From the NCBI RefSeq assembly GCF_039537265.1, contig NZ_BAABAE010000003.1, positions 558,001 through 622,000 of the forward strand: a DNA stretch of 64,000 nucleotides, read 5' to 3'. The translations under genes and the position numbers were made by a program. Shown here one piece after another: positions 1 through 8,337 of the stretch (positions within the stretch are counted from its first letter, which is position 1; every line of letters starts with the position of its first letter). Under the pieces are notes generated by a model. That model saw only the letters and a list, made by a program, of their open reading frames with translations. It ran no database searches and was not told the origin of the DNA. This DNA is from Terrimesophilobacter bigeumensis (GTDB taxonomy: Bacteria; Actinomycetota; Actinomycetes; Actinomycetales; Microbacteriaceae).

Positions 1-279
1 TCGGGTTGCCGGTCCCGATCGACCGGCCGTGGTGGTCGCGATGTCACGATCAACGTGTCTGATGGCCGGCTCCCTGCAGTCGGTGATCTATTGAGCAGAT
101 TGTATCCGCAGTGTTTAACGACCCGCATGTCCCGCGAATACACTGAGAATCACGCGTTTCTCAGCTTATTCCAAGCTTTTTGTGCGTGTGCCCTGTACAC
201 GGCTGCCGCGCGCTGTCACAATGGGGCCGTCACGGTCATCGTGGCCGTGGTGTCTTCTGGAAGGTAGAAGGAAAAAACT
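1..279. other. Non-coding leader region at the window edge
   Basis: I see no convincing gene in this stretch; the open frames here lack coding character. It is richer in A+T than the rest of the window. It holds a hairpin near 143-164 and probably the promoter of the membrane-protein gene that starts at 280. A purine-rich Shine-Dalgarno sequence (AAGGTAGAAGGA) lies at the right end. The upstream gene that may end near here is outside the window. Confidence 0.4.
143..164. terminator. Candidate hairpin terminator
   Basis: A 7-bp perfect stem (CTGAGAA / TTCTCAG) with an 8-nt loop is followed on the plus strand by a T-rich run including CTTATT and CTTTTTG. It could end transcription arriving from a gene left of the window. 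The stem is short, so this is tentative. Confidence 0.3.
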
Positions 280-840
280 ATGGCATCTGTTGACAAAGAC
301 ACCGCCAACTGGCGACTGTTCGGCGGCGGCGGGCTTCTCGTCGGCGGCATCCTGTGGCTGCTCGCGGTCATCCTCGGCCAACCCAGCGTCATGGGTCCGG
401 GCGATGTCTCGAAGTGGCTGGGCATCATCGGCCTCGTCGTCGTCGCGATCGGGTTCTTCCTCGTCGCATGGGGCCAGACCGGCTCGAATGGCGCGGTCGG
501 GGGCAGCATGCTCGGAAAGATCGGACTGTGGGCCGCCGCCCTCGGTACGCTCCTCTGGGCGCTCCTGCCGCTCTTCGGCGTGGCGATCGCCGGCACCTGG
601 GGCTGGGTCGTCGCCATTCTCGTGGTGGTCGGTACGCTTCTGGCGGCCATCGCCATCATGCAGAAGGGTGTCGCACGGGGCCTGGCCAAGTGGATGATGT
701 GGCTCGTGTTCCTCCTGGCGTTGCTGTTCTTCCTCGGCACGGTCGCCGGGGTCGGTGCACTCGCCAGTTGGGTGATCGCGCTCATCTTCGCTATCGTGGT
801 GGCCCTGACCGGATTGATCTACCTCCTCAACAAGAAGTAG
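280..840 (+). CDS. Six-span hypothetical membrane protein
   Basis: A 186-residue protein I cannot name. After a short hydrophilic start (MASVDKDTANWR) it is almost wholly hydrophobic, with about six predicted membrane spans separated by very short loops and a Lys-Lys end, so it is an integral membrane protein of the cytoplasmic membrane. The ATG is preceded by a good purine-rich ribosome-binding site. It stands alone, with a hairpin terminator directly downstream and a converging gene beyond. No catalytic or transport motif is visible, so no function is proposed. Confidence 0.75.
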   Translation: MASVDKDTANWRLFGGGGLLVGGILWLLAVILGQPSVMGPGDVSKWLGIIGLVVVAIGFFLVAWGQTGSNGAVGGSMLGKIGLWAAALGTLLWALLPLFGVAIAGTWGWVVAILVVVGTLLAAIAIMQKGVARGLAKWMMWLVFLLALLFFLGTVAGVGALASWVIALIFAIVVALTGLIYLLNKK

Positions 841-857
841 AGCTCCGGAAACACGCG

Positions 858-889
858 CGATCGCTGCCCCAGCGTTGTGGCAGCGATCG
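858..889. terminator. Bidirectional hairpin between convergent genes
   Basis: A perfect 11-bp inverted repeat (CGATCGCTGCC / GGCAGCGATCG) with a 10-nt loop sits 17 bases after the stop of the membrane-protein gene and before the end of the converging gene. No strong T tract follows, as is common in high-GC actinobacteria. Confidence 0.65.
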
Positions 890-940
890 TCGCGTTTAAC
901 CGCCCGTCGCGTTTAACCGCCCGCGCGCTCAACCACCCGT
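890..940. repeat. Three tandem copies of a 16-17 bp repeat
   Basis: The unit CGCGTTTAACCGCCCGT occurs at 891-907, again at 908-923 (identical over its 16 bases) and a third time at 924-940 with 3 mismatches. The third copy runs into the last codons of the minus-strand gene that ends at 929, so the stop codon of that gene lies inside the repeat. Confidence 0.75.
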
Positions 941-1720
941 CAGCGTGATGTCCTGCGATGGGCCCCCGACGAGTTCCGCCGGGGCATCGGATGCGTCGAG
1001 TGCGAGATCGATGCGGGCGCTCACCTGGTACACGCCGGTGCTGAGCGGGGGCAGGTCGCTCGGGAAGGAGAGACCCGATTCGTCCTCCATGGTGCACTCG
1101 ACGGGTGTGAGGCTCGTCGGGTAGTCCATCGACTCGCCGGGGGCCAGGTCGACGAGGATGCCGATCGAGCGCACCGCCCCGTTACTGTGCCACACCGTGA
1201 CACCGTTGTGGGAGATGACAATGGTCGGCTGGGCGTCGGTCGTCCCGGTCACCCGCTGGGTACCGGTGTTGGTGAGCGTCACCGTCCCTTCGACGGGCAG
1301 GCCGTTCGCCGGTCCCTCCTCCGGGAAGTCGGTGGTGAGCACGAGGCCGGAGGCGCTCGGGCCGGTCTCGATGAGAGGCGTCCCGCAGCGGTTGGACAGT
1401 GCCGCCGACTCGCGGCTCGGATCTGGAGCCATCGGATGCGAGCCTCCCGCCGTGAAGTCGTCGATTGCGGTCTCCGGCGCTGCCCCGCTGTCGGACGCCG
1501 ACATGAGCACCGACTGGGGCCAGGGGATCGCGGTGACCCCGGTATAGCCGATCCCGACCACGGCGAGCAGGGTCGCCGAGCCCAGCACGAATTGCTTCGG
1601 GCGCCGGTGGGCGCGCGCCTTTCGGATGACGGAGGCGGCGTCGAGCGGTTCCGCGCCGGTGCGGGCTGCTGCATCCGGGGCTGCACGCAGGGCGTCGCGG
1701 AGTTCGGACTCAGTGGGCAT
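929..1720 (-). CDS. Membrane-anchored protein partnered with an ECF sigma factor
   Basis: A 263-residue protein with a cytoplasmic N-terminus of about 40 residues, one membrane span (around residues 45-65) and an extracellular part of about 200 residues rich in beta-type sequence (TVTLTNTGTQRVTG and similar), suggesting an Ig-like or DUF4232-like fold. The start overlaps the end of the sigma-factor gene by 11 bases, so the two are translationally linked. That position suits an anti-sigma factor or accessory sensor, but no HxxxCxxC zinc motif is seen. The role is inferred from position only. The ATG at 1720 was chosen because it lies immediately before MPTESELRDAL, the first well-behaved coding stretch. 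Confidence 0.7.
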   Translation of the reverse strand: MPTESELRDALRAAPDAAARTGAEPLDAASVIRKARAHRRPKQFVLGSATLLAVVGIGYTGVTAIPWPQSVLMSASDSGAAPETAIDDFTAGGSHPMAPDPSRESAALSNRCGTPLIETGPSASGLVLTTDFPEEGPANGLPVEGTVTLTNTGTQRVTGTTDAQPTIVISHNGVTVWHSNGAVRSIGILVDLAPGESMDYPTSLTPVECTMEDESGLSFPSDLPPLSTGVYQVSARIDLALDASDAPAELVGGPSQDITLTGG

Positions 1721-2363
1721 GGGTGCCTCCCGCATCCTTGAGCATGTCGTCGTCGGCCGGTTCGGCGAGAGAGACGGCGAGCTTGCCGAGTGCATCGCTC
1801 AGGTAGCGCTTCACCGCACCGGGACTGATCTCGAGTTGGGCGGCGATGTCGTCGACCTTGAGGTCCTCGTAGTAGCGCAGCACGATGCAGGCGCGTTCCC
1901 GCGGTGCCAGACCGCGCAACTGGCCAAGAAGGTCGATGCGGGCATCCGTCGCGGGGGCCGCCGACTCCTGCTCCTCCGGCCCCGCCGTGAGGTGGGCGAT
2001 GCGCCGCCACAGCGTGCGGCGACGTCCGCCGTCGAGGTAGGTGTTGAGCACGGCCTTGCGCACATAGGCTTCGGCGCTGGCGACCGTGAAACCGTTGCGC
2101 AGCCGGCCGAAGGTCTTGACGAGGGCATCCTGCACGAGGTCTGCGGCGTCATCCGTGTTGCCGCACAGCAGGTAGGCGTAGCGCCGCAGCGAGTCGCCGC
2201 GCTCGGCGACCAGACGGGTCACGACCTGCTCCCATGGCTGCGCGCCGGAGTGAGCACCCGATTGCCCAGTGGCGTGCTCTGGCACCGACAGCCCCTCTCT
2301 CGCTGCCACCATTCTCCCGGTTCGCAGCCCTGGAGAGGTGCGCGGAAGCGAAACGGTGCTCAT
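1710..2363 (-). CDS. SigE-family ECF RNA polymerase sigma factor
   Basis: Directs RNA polymerase to a specific promoter set. Region 2 is seen in YLLCGNTDDAADLVQDALVKTFGR and region 4 in LRGLAPRERACIVLRYYEDLKVDDIAAQLEISPGAVKRYLSDAL, the pattern of the actinobacterial SigE-type ECF group. Length of about 217 residues is slightly long because the N-terminus before region 2 is extended and low in complexity. The start is uncertain: an ATG at 2363 is used, a TTG three codons upstream or an internal start near 2312 are possible. It forms a two-gene unit with the membrane protein whose start it overlaps. The target genes cannot be told from this window. Confidence 0.85.
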   Translation of the reverse strand: MSTVSLPRTSPGLRTGRMVAAREGLSVPEHATGQSGAHSGAQPWEQVVTRLVAERGDSLRRYAYLLCGNTDDAADLVQDALVKTFGRLRNGFTVASAEAYVRKAVLNTYLDGGRRRTLWRRIAHLTAGPEEQESAAPATDARIDLLGQLRGLAPRERACIVLRYYEDLKVDDIAAQLEISPGAVKRYLSDALGKLAVSLAEPADDDMLKDAGGTHAH

Positions 2364-2414
2364 ACCTACCAAGACGAAGCCCGGGGGCCAAACGTTGGGC
2401 GCGGTGGAGTTATG

Positions 2415-2433
2415 GCAATCGCGCAGCGATTGC
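2415..2433. terminator. Hairpin after pckG
   Basis: An 8-bp perfect stem (GCAATCGC / GCGATTGC) with a 3-nt loop lies about 40 bases beyond the pckG stop on the minus strand and before the sigma-factor gene, so it probably separates the two transcripts. Confidence 0.5.
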
Positions 2434-2470
2434 GCGACCCCAGCGCCGAGCGAGCCTGCGAGCTCGGTCT

Positions 2471-4336
2471 CTACTCTTCCTTCTTGAGCCGCGCCCGAAT
2501 ATCCTCGAGCTGCCGCGGCAGCGCATCCGGAAGCCGGTCGCCGAAGGTGGAGAAGAACTGCCCGGTGCCGTCGAGCTCGTCGAGCCAGGCTTCGCGATCG
2601 ATCGTGAAGAGCTCGTCCCAGTCCTCATCGGTCACCTCGAGGCCGTCGCGGTCGATGCCTCCAGCACGCGGAATGAGACCGAGCGGGGTGTCCTGTGCGG
2701 GGACCTGGGCGTCGACGCGGTCGAGGATCCAGGCGAGCACGCGCGAGTTCTCGGCGAAGCCCGGCCAGAGGAACCGGCCATCCTCGCCCTTGCGGAACCA
2801 GTTGACCTGGAAGATGCGCGGCACGGTCGCGTTCTGGCGCAGGGTCTCACCCATCCGGAGCCAGTGGGCCCAGTGGTCGGCCATGTTGTAGCCGCAGAAC
2901 GGCATCATCGCGAAGGGGTCTCGGCGCAGTTCGCCGACCTTGCCCTCGGCGGCGGCGGTGCGTTCGGACGAGACTGTCGCACCCATGAAGACGCCATGCT
3001 CCCATTCGCGGGCCTCGACGACGAGGGGGACGTTGTGGGCCCGGCGACCGCCGAAGATGATCGCGTCGAGCACGACGCCGTTCGGGTCGTCCCAGGTGTC
3101 CGCGATCGAGGGCGCCTGGCGTGCGGCGACCGTGAACCGCGAGTTGGGGTGCGCGGCCGGGGTACCGGATGCCGGGGTCCAGTCGTTCCCCTGCCAGTCG
3201 GTGAGGTGCTCGGGCGCCTTCTCGGTCAGTCCCTCCCACCACACGTCGCCGTCGTCACGCAGGGCGACGTTGGTGAAGATCGTGTTGCCCCAGATCGTGT
3301 CGACGGCGGTCGCGTTCGTCGTCGGGCTCGTGCCGGGGGCGACGCCGAAGAAGCCTGCTTCGGGGTTGATCGCGCGCAGGCGGCCATCCGGGCCAGGGCG
3401 CAGCCAGGCGATGTCGTCGCCGATGGTCTCGACCTTCCAGCCGGGGATCGAGGGCCGCAGCATGGCGAGATTCGTCTTGCCGCAGGCCGAGGGGAATGCC
3501 GCCGCCACGTGGAAGACCCGGCCACGGGGGTTGGTGACCTTGAGGATGAGCATGTGCTCGGCGAGCCAGCCCTCGTCGCGCGCGATGACGGAGGCGATGC
3601 GCAGCGCGAAGGACTTCTTCGCCAGGAGGGCGTTGCCTCCGTAGGCCGACCCGTAGGACCAGATCTCGCGGGTCTCGGGGAAGTGGGTGATGTACTTGGT
3701 CTCGTTCGACGGCCACGGGACATCCTTCGCGCCCTCCAGGAGCGGAGCGCCGACGCTGTGCACGGCGGGAACCCATGGTGTCTTCGCGGTGATGAGGTCG
3801 AGGGCGGGCGTACCCATGCGGGTCATGATGCCCATGCTCGCCACGACGTAGGGGGAGTCGGTGACCTGCACGCCGAGCTTCGCGAACGGGCTGCCGAGCG
3901 GCCCCATGGAGAACGGGATGACGTACATCGTTCGACCGCGCATGCTCCCGGAGAAGAGCCCCTTGAGCGTCTTGCGCATCTCCTTGGGGTCGCGCCAGTT
4001 GTTGGTGGGGCCGGCGTCGTCCGGGTCTGCGGAGCAGATGAAGGTGCGCGCCTCGACGCGCGCGACATCCTGCGGGTCGCTGCGGGCGAGGAAGCTGAAG
4101 GGGCGGTGCTCGGGGTTGAGGCGGATGAGCGTGCCCGACTCGACCATGCGTCGGGTGATGAGATCGAACTCGTGCGCGGATCCGTCGCACCAGTGGATGT
4201 TGTCCGGCTGGGTCAGGGCGGCGATCTCCTCGACCCATTTGACGACAGAGTGCGGAGCACCCTCGGGTGTGCCGTTCGCGGCGTCGATCCGGTCATCCAC
4301 CACGGTTTCCGTACGATTGGGGGCAGTGAGAGTCAT
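2471..4336 (-). CDS. pckG: Phosphoenolpyruvate carboxykinase (GTP)
   Basis: Converts oxaloacetate plus GTP to phosphoenolpyruvate, GDP and CO2, the entry step of gluconeogenesis; a cytosolic Mn/Mg enzyme. At 621 residues it is full length for the GTP-dependent family. The P-loop with the reactive cysteine, FPSACGKTNLAM, is at residues 281-292 (Cys285), and kinase-2 motif ETIGDDIAWLRPG follows at about 303-315; the substrate loop region YGGNALLAKK is at 232-241. A Shine-Dalgarno GAGGAG precedes the ATG. The gene faces a RamB-like regulator across about 110 bases, which suggests control by carbon source (acetate or other gluconeogenic growth), an inference from the known role of RamB in corynebacteria. 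Confidence 0.98.
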   Translation of the reverse strand: MTLTAPNRTETVVDDRIDAANGTPEGAPHSVVKWVEEIAALTQPDNIHWCDGSAHEFDLITRRMVESGTLIRLNPEHRPFSFLARSDPQDVARVEARTFICSADPDDAGPTNNWRDPKEMRKTLKGLFSGSMRGRTMYVIPFSMGPLGSPFAKLGVQVTDSPYVVASMGIMTRMGTPALDLITAKTPWVPAVHSVGAPLLEGAKDVPWPSNETKYITHFPETREIWSYGSAYGGNALLAKKSFALRIASVIARDEGWLAEHMLILKVTNPRGRVFHVAAAFPSACGKTNLAMLRPSIPGWKVETIGDDIAWLRPGPDGRLRAINPEAGFFGVAPGTSPTTNATAVDTIWGNTIFTNVALRDDGDVWWEGLTEKAPEHLTDWQGNDWTPASGTPAAHPNSRFTVAARQAPSIADTWDDPNGVVLDAIIFGGRRAHNVPLVVEAREWEHGVFMGATVSSERTAAAEGKVGELRRDPFAMMPFCGYNMADHWAHWLRMGETLRQNATVPRIFQVNWFRKGEDGRFLWPGFAENSRVLAWILDRVDAQVPAQDTPLGLIPRAGGIDRDGLEVTDEDWDELFTIDREAWLDELDGTGQFFSTFGDRLPDALPRQLEDIRARLKKEE

Positions 4337-4413
4337 GTCGTCCAGCTCCTCGTGAAAATCTCCTGTCCTACCATCGTGCGCGCCTCAGCAGAAGATTTGC
4401 GGAGAATCAGGTG

Positions 4414-4433
4414 GAAAGATCACTGAATCTTTC
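4414..4433. promoter_or_regulatory. Inverted repeat, candidate operator between pckG and the RamB-like gene
   Basis: GAAAGAT-CACTGA-ATCTTTC is a perfect 7-bp inverted repeat lying just in front of the regulator start. An AGATTTGCGG stretch at about 4393-4402 resembles half of the TTTGCAAA-type sites known for RamB. Binding by the neighbouring regulator is inferred. Confidence 0.45.
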
Positions 4434-4448
4434 ACTATGGTGGAATTC

Positions 4449-5879
4449 ATGACCGACCTCGTGACGCTGGGCCAGCGCATTCGCCACTACCGAACGGATG
4501 CCGGGTTCACCCTCGACCGGCTCGGCGAGGCGGTCGGAATCGCCGGCAGCCAGCTCTCGCTCATGGAGAACGGCAGGCGCGAGCCGCGACTCTCCCTCCT
4601 CCAGTCCATCGCCGGGACGCTCGGCGTCGAGGTCTCCGACCTTCTCGACCCAGCACCGCCGTCGCCGCGCGCAGCCATGGAGATCGAGCTCGAGCGGATG
4701 CAGCGCAGCGCCGTCTATGCGGGACTCGGACTGCCCGCCATCCGGCCCTCGCGCACCATGCCCGATGACACGCTCGGGGCACTCGTCGGGCTGCACCATG
4801 AGCTCGCGCGGCGGGCTCGCGAGGCGATCGCGACCCCGGAGGAGGCGCGGCGGGCCAACACCGAGCTGCGCCAGTACATGCGGACGCAGGACAACTACAT
4901 GCCCGAGATCGAAGAGCTCGCCCAGGAGCAGTTGCGCCAGGTCGGGCATTCGACGGGCGCGCTCACCCACCGCTCGGTGAGCCTCATGGCCAAGAAGCTC
5001 GGCTTCGAACTCATCTTCGTCGCCGACCTGCCGCACTCGACCAGGTCGGTCACCGACCTCGAGAACGGGCGCATCTACCTGCCGCCGGCCTCCATCCCCG
5101 GCGGCCACGGCCTGCGGTCGATGGCGTTGCAGGCGCTCGCCCACCGGTTGCTCGGCCACCACGAGCCGGCCAGCTACGCCGAGTTCCTGCGGCAACGGCT
5201 CGAGATCAACTACTTCGCGGCCGCCTGCCTCATGCCGTTGCGGCAGTCGGTCGACTTCCTGAAGGGGGCGAAGGCCGGCAAGAACCTGGCGATCGAGGAT
5301 TTCCGCGATGCGTTCGGGGTCACCCACGAGGCGGCGGCGCTGCGCTTCACCAACCTCGCGACGACCCATCTCGATATGACGGTGCACTTCCTGCGCGTCG
5401 GGGAGGATGGCGCGCTCTACAAGGGCTACGAGAACGACGGGCTGCGGCTGCCGACCGACGTGACCGGGTCGACGGAGGGGCAGATCGTCTGCCGTCACTG
5501 GAGCGCGCGGCTCGCCTTCGAGCGCACCAACCGCACGACCGAGTTCTACCAGTACACCGACACTCCGGCCGGCACCTACTGGTGCTCGACCCAGATCGGT
5601 ACCTCCCAGGCGGAGGAGTTCTCGATCACGTTCGGGGTGCCGTTCGCCGACGCCAAGTGGTTCCGTGGGCGCGAGACGACGAACCGGCGGGCCTCGACGT
5701 GTCCGGATGCGAACTGCTGTCGGCGCCCCGCCGGCGAGCTCGCCTCGCGCTGGTCGCACAAGGCGTGGGCGAGCGCGAAGCTGCACGCGCACATCCTGTC
5801 GCCTCTGCCGTCGGGGACCTTCCCCGGCGTGGACGACACCGAGCTCTACGACTTCCTCGAGGCGCACTCCGGCAGTTGA
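4449..5879 (+). CDS. RamB-like XRE-family regulator with degenerate IrrE domain
   Basis: A transcription factor of about 476 residues. An XRE helix-turn-helix fills the first 60 residues (LGQRIRHYRTDAGFTLDRLG ... SQLSLMENGRREP). The middle resembles an ImmA/IrrE domain, but the expected HExxH reads AHRLLGH, so the catalytic Glu is replaced and peptidase activity is unlikely. The C-terminal part is the DUF2083 region with several Cys residues (CRHW, YWCST, CPDANCC). Domain order and length match RamB/MtsR-type regulators of acetate and propionate metabolism. ATG 4449 has GGTGGA four bases upstream; an ATG at 4437 has no ribosome-binding site. It faces pckG, a plausible target. Confidence 0.85.
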   Translation: MTDLVTLGQRIRHYRTDAGFTLDRLGEAVGIAGSQLSLMENGRREPRLSLLQSIAGTLGVEVSDLLDPAPPSPRAAMEIELERMQRSAVYAGLGLPAIRPSRTMPDDTLGALVGLHHELARRAREAIATPEEARRANTELRQYMRTQDNYMPEIEELAQEQLRQVGHSTGALTHRSVSLMAKKLGFELIFVADLPHSTRSVTDLENGRIYLPPASIPGGHGLRSMALQALAHRLLGHHEPASYAEFLRQRLEINYFAAACLMPLRQSVDFLKGAKAGKNLAIEDFRDAFGVTHEAAALRFTNLATTHLDMTVHFLRVGEDGALYKGYENDGLRLPTDVTGSTEGQIVCRHWSARLAFERTNRTTEFYQYTDTPAGTYWCSTQIGTSQAEEFSITFGVPFADAKWFRGRETTNRRASTCPDANCCRRPAGELASRWSHKAWASAKLHAHILSPLPSGTFPGVDDTELYDFLEAHSGS

Positions 5880-5982
5880 GTCACCGCTCCCTGAGGAGCC
5901 GGAAGCGCGTCGCGAAGGATGCCGGCCGCATACTCGCCTCAACCGCCGTTCCCGGCGAAGTGGTCCACCGTCTCGGCCGCGG

Positions 5983-7047
5983 TCAGGTCGCGGCTTCGTC
6001 GCCCTTCGCGTCACCCTGTGGGAGCGAGAGCCGATCGGCCACGGCCGCCTGCGCCCGAGCGAGGGCCTCCGAAGCGGCACCCGCCGACTCGAGTGCGAGC
6101 AGCGCGGCGCCGACGATCGGGCGGGCTCGCACGAGGTGGACCCGCACGCGGGGCGCTCGTGCCGCGAGACCCGTCTCGATCCCGTCGATGAGCCGTCGGT
6201 TCGCCGCGGCGAGCACCCCTCCTCCCAACACGAGCGGGAGAGGCGTATCGCCGAGCCCGAGTCGGGTGATCGCCGAGACCGCCATCGAGACGATCTCCTC
6301 CGCCTGGCGATCCAGGATGGCGAATGCCGCCGAATCCCCGCCGTCGGCGGCCGCGAGGACGAGGGGTGCGAGCTCGGAGAAACGGTGCCCGGGAAGCCGC
6401 CCGAAATGGAACGCCTCGATGACGGTCTGGACGTCCTCGAGGCCGAAGTGGGCGGGGATGCTCGTCGTGAAGACTGTCGGCCCACCGCGTCCGTCGATGG
6501 CGCGGGCAGCGTGCCAGAGCGCCTGCTCGCCGAGGAAGGTCCCGCCGCCCCAGTCCCCGGAGATCGTGCCGAGCGCGTCGAACCGCGCCTGCTCCCCGTC
6601 GGCGCGGACGCCGATACAGTTGATCCCGGTCCCGCACACGACGGCGACCGCATCCGGCTCCTCTGTGCCGGCGCGCAGGAGCGCGAACATGTCGTTGTCG
6701 GCGACGAAGGGTCGCCCGCCCCGCGTCCAGGGGAGCGGTTCGAGTGCCGTGCGGAAGGTGGCGACCTCGACCGGGAGGTCGAGCCCGGAGAGGTATACGC
6801 CCGCCTGGAGCACGGATGGGCCACCGCACGCCTCGAGGAGTTCGTTCACGAGCGCGTCGACAACCCTCACCGCCCCATCGACTCCGATGATCTGCGGGCT
6901 CGACCCTGTGCCGTGCGCCATCGTCAGGAGCGCGCCGTCGAGGCCGAGGGCCACCGCATCCGTCTTCGATCCGCCGCCGTCGACGGCGATGACGATCGGA
7001 TCACCGGATGCCCGTGTCGCTGCTGCCTTCATGGATGCAATGCTCAT
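5983..7047 (-). CDS. BadF/BadG-type sugar kinase (N-acetylglucosamine kinase-like)
   Basis: A 354-residue actin-fold ATP-dependent kinase. The phosphate-1 motif IAVDGGGSKTDAVAL is near the N-terminus, and GTGINCIG and LGGGVLAAANRR mark the phosphate-2 and adenosine parts. The family includes N-acetylglucosamine and glucosamine kinases. It is the last gene of the sugar operon; its ATG at 7047 overlaps the stop of the GH4 gene in an ATGA, which is why this start was chosen. Because GH4 enzymes act on 6-phosphorylated glycosides and no PTS is seen here, the kinase may phosphorylate the imported disaccharide or the released sugar; the exact substrate is unknown. Confidence 0.88.
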   Translation of the reverse strand: MSIASMKAAATRASGDPIVIAVDGGGSKTDAVALGLDGALLTMAHGTGSSPQIIGVDGAVRVVDALVNELLEACGGPSVLQAGVYLSGLDLPVEVATFRTALEPLPWTRGGRPFVADNDMFALLRAGTEEPDAVAVVCGTGINCIGVRADGEQARFDALGTISGDWGGGTFLGEQALWHAARAIDGRGGPTVFTTSIPAHFGLEDVQTVIEAFHFGRLPGHRFSELAPLVLAAADGGDSAAFAILDRQAEEIVSMAVSAITRLGLGDTPLPLVLGGGVLAAANRRLIDGIETGLAARAPRVRVHLVRARPIVGAALLALESAGAASEALARAQAAVADRLSLPQGDAKGDEAAT

Positions 7048-8303
7048 TCGGCCCATGCCAGGTGCTGCGCGTTCTCGGCGATCAGCAGATCGGTGAGCTT
7101 CTCCGCGCGGTCGTACTGGCCGACGAGCGGATGCGCGAGCAGGGCGCGCAGCACACGGTCGCGCCCGCCGTGGACGGCCGCGTCGAGGGCGAGCCGTTCA
7201 TACCCTGCCACGTGCTCGACGAGGCCGGCCATGTCATCCGGGAGCGGATCGACCGGCAGCGCGTGCACACCGGTCGCATCGACCGTCGCCGGCACTTCGA
7301 TGACGTGGTCATCGGGGAGGAACGGCAGCCTGCCGTTGTTGAGCAGGTTCACGACCTGGACGTCGCCGCGGTTCGACCTGAGTGAGGCGATGAGGTCGAC
7401 GGCAGCCTCCGAGTAATAGGCGCCCCCGCGCTTCTCCAGCTCCTCCGGCTTCGTGTCCACCGACGGGTCCGCATACTTCTCCAGCAGCGCATGCTCGATC
7501 GCCATGACCTCCTCGGCGCGCGTGGGGGAGCCGAGCTGCTCCCGGAGCACCTCGTCGTGCGCGTAGTAGTAGCGCAGGTAGTAGGAGGGGACATTGCCGA
7601 GCAGGCGCAGCAGGCCCTCGGGAAGCTCCACCTCGCTGGCGAGCTCTGCCAGGTGGGCCTCGAAGAGCTCGGAGAATCGATCCTTCCCGTCGACGCTGGC
7701 CCCACGCACCCAGGTGAGGTGGTTGAGTCCGACGTGATCGAGTTGCACCCGCTTCCAGTCCACGTCGAGCATTCCGGCGAACCGGCGCTGGAATCCGATC
7801 GCCACATTGCACAACCCGATCGCACGATGGCCGGCGCTCAGGAGCGCGCGCGTCACGATCCCGACCGGGTTCGTGAAGTCGATGATCCAGGCGTCCTTCT
7901 TCGCGTGGCGGCGCACGAGCTCGGCGTACTCGAGCACGACGGGCACCGTGCGCAGCGCCTTCGCGAAGCCGCCGGGGCCGGTCGTCTCCTGGCCGATGCA
8001 GCCGCACGCGTGCGGCCAGGTCTCGTCGCCCTTCCTGGCCGCCTGGCCGCCGATGCGCAGCTGGAGCAGCACGACATCGGCATCCGAGACCCCCGCGACC
8101 ACGTCGGAGCTCGCCACGATCTTCCCCGGATGTCCTGCTCGCGCGAACATGCGCCGCGAGACTCCGGAGACCAGCTCGAGCCGGTGCTCATCCGGGTCGA
8201 CGAGCCAGAGCTCCTCGATCGGGAGCAGCTCGCGCAGGCGTGAGAAGCCGTCGATGAGTTCTGGAGTGTAGGTGGATCCGCCGCCGATGACGGTGAGTTT
8301 CAT
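7044..8303 (-). CDS. Glycoside hydrolase family 4 (6-phospho-beta-glucosidase type)
   Basis: A cytosolic NAD- and Mn-dependent glycosidase of 419 residues, a usual length for GH4. The N-terminal nucleotide-binding motif is VIGGGSTYTPELIDG. The metal-binding Cys lies in GLCNVAIGF and the metal-binding His in DHVGLNHLTWV; IIDFTNPVG is also typical. The sequence is nearest the phospho-beta-glucosidase (LicH/CelF) branch, acting on 6-phospho-cellobiose-like substrates. It lies between the permeases and the kinase on one strand, 34 bases after the permease gene. Fine substrate choice cannot be read from the sequence. Confidence 0.92.
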   Translation of the reverse strand: MKLTVIGGGSTYTPELIDGFSRLRELLPIEELWLVDPDEHRLELVSGVSRRMFARAGHPGKIVASSDVVAGVSDADVVLLQLRIGGQAARKGDETWPHACGCIGQETTGPGGFAKALRTVPVVLEYAELVRRHAKKDAWIIDFTNPVGIVTRALLSAGHRAIGLCNVAIGFQRRFAGMLDVDWKRVQLDHVGLNHLTWVRGASVDGKDRFSELFEAHLAELASEVELPEGLLRLLGNVPSYYLRYYYAHDEVLREQLGSPTRAEEVMAIEHALLEKYADPSVDTKPEELEKRGGAYYSEAAVDLIASLRSNRGDVQVVNLLNNGRLPFLPDDHVIEVPATVDATGVHALPVDPLPDDMAGLVEHVAGYERLALDAAVHGGRDRVLRALLAHPLVGQYDRAEKLTDLLIAENAQHLAWAE

Positions 8304-8337
8304 GGCCTGTCCTTAGTGTGTCGATTCATGGAAGCGC

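Noticed and set aside
55..267. Short open frame at the window start
   Set aside because: No coding character, no ribosome-binding site and overlap with a hairpin and likely promoter.
2234..4426. A 730-codon open frame on the plus strand opposite pckG
   Set aside because: It is the antisense of a full, well-recognised enzyme gene; long antisense frames are expected at this GC content.
4407..6824. An 805-codon minus-strand frame over the RamB-like gene and the kinase
   Set aside because: Arg/Ser-rich shadow sequence; both underlying genes are clear in other frames.
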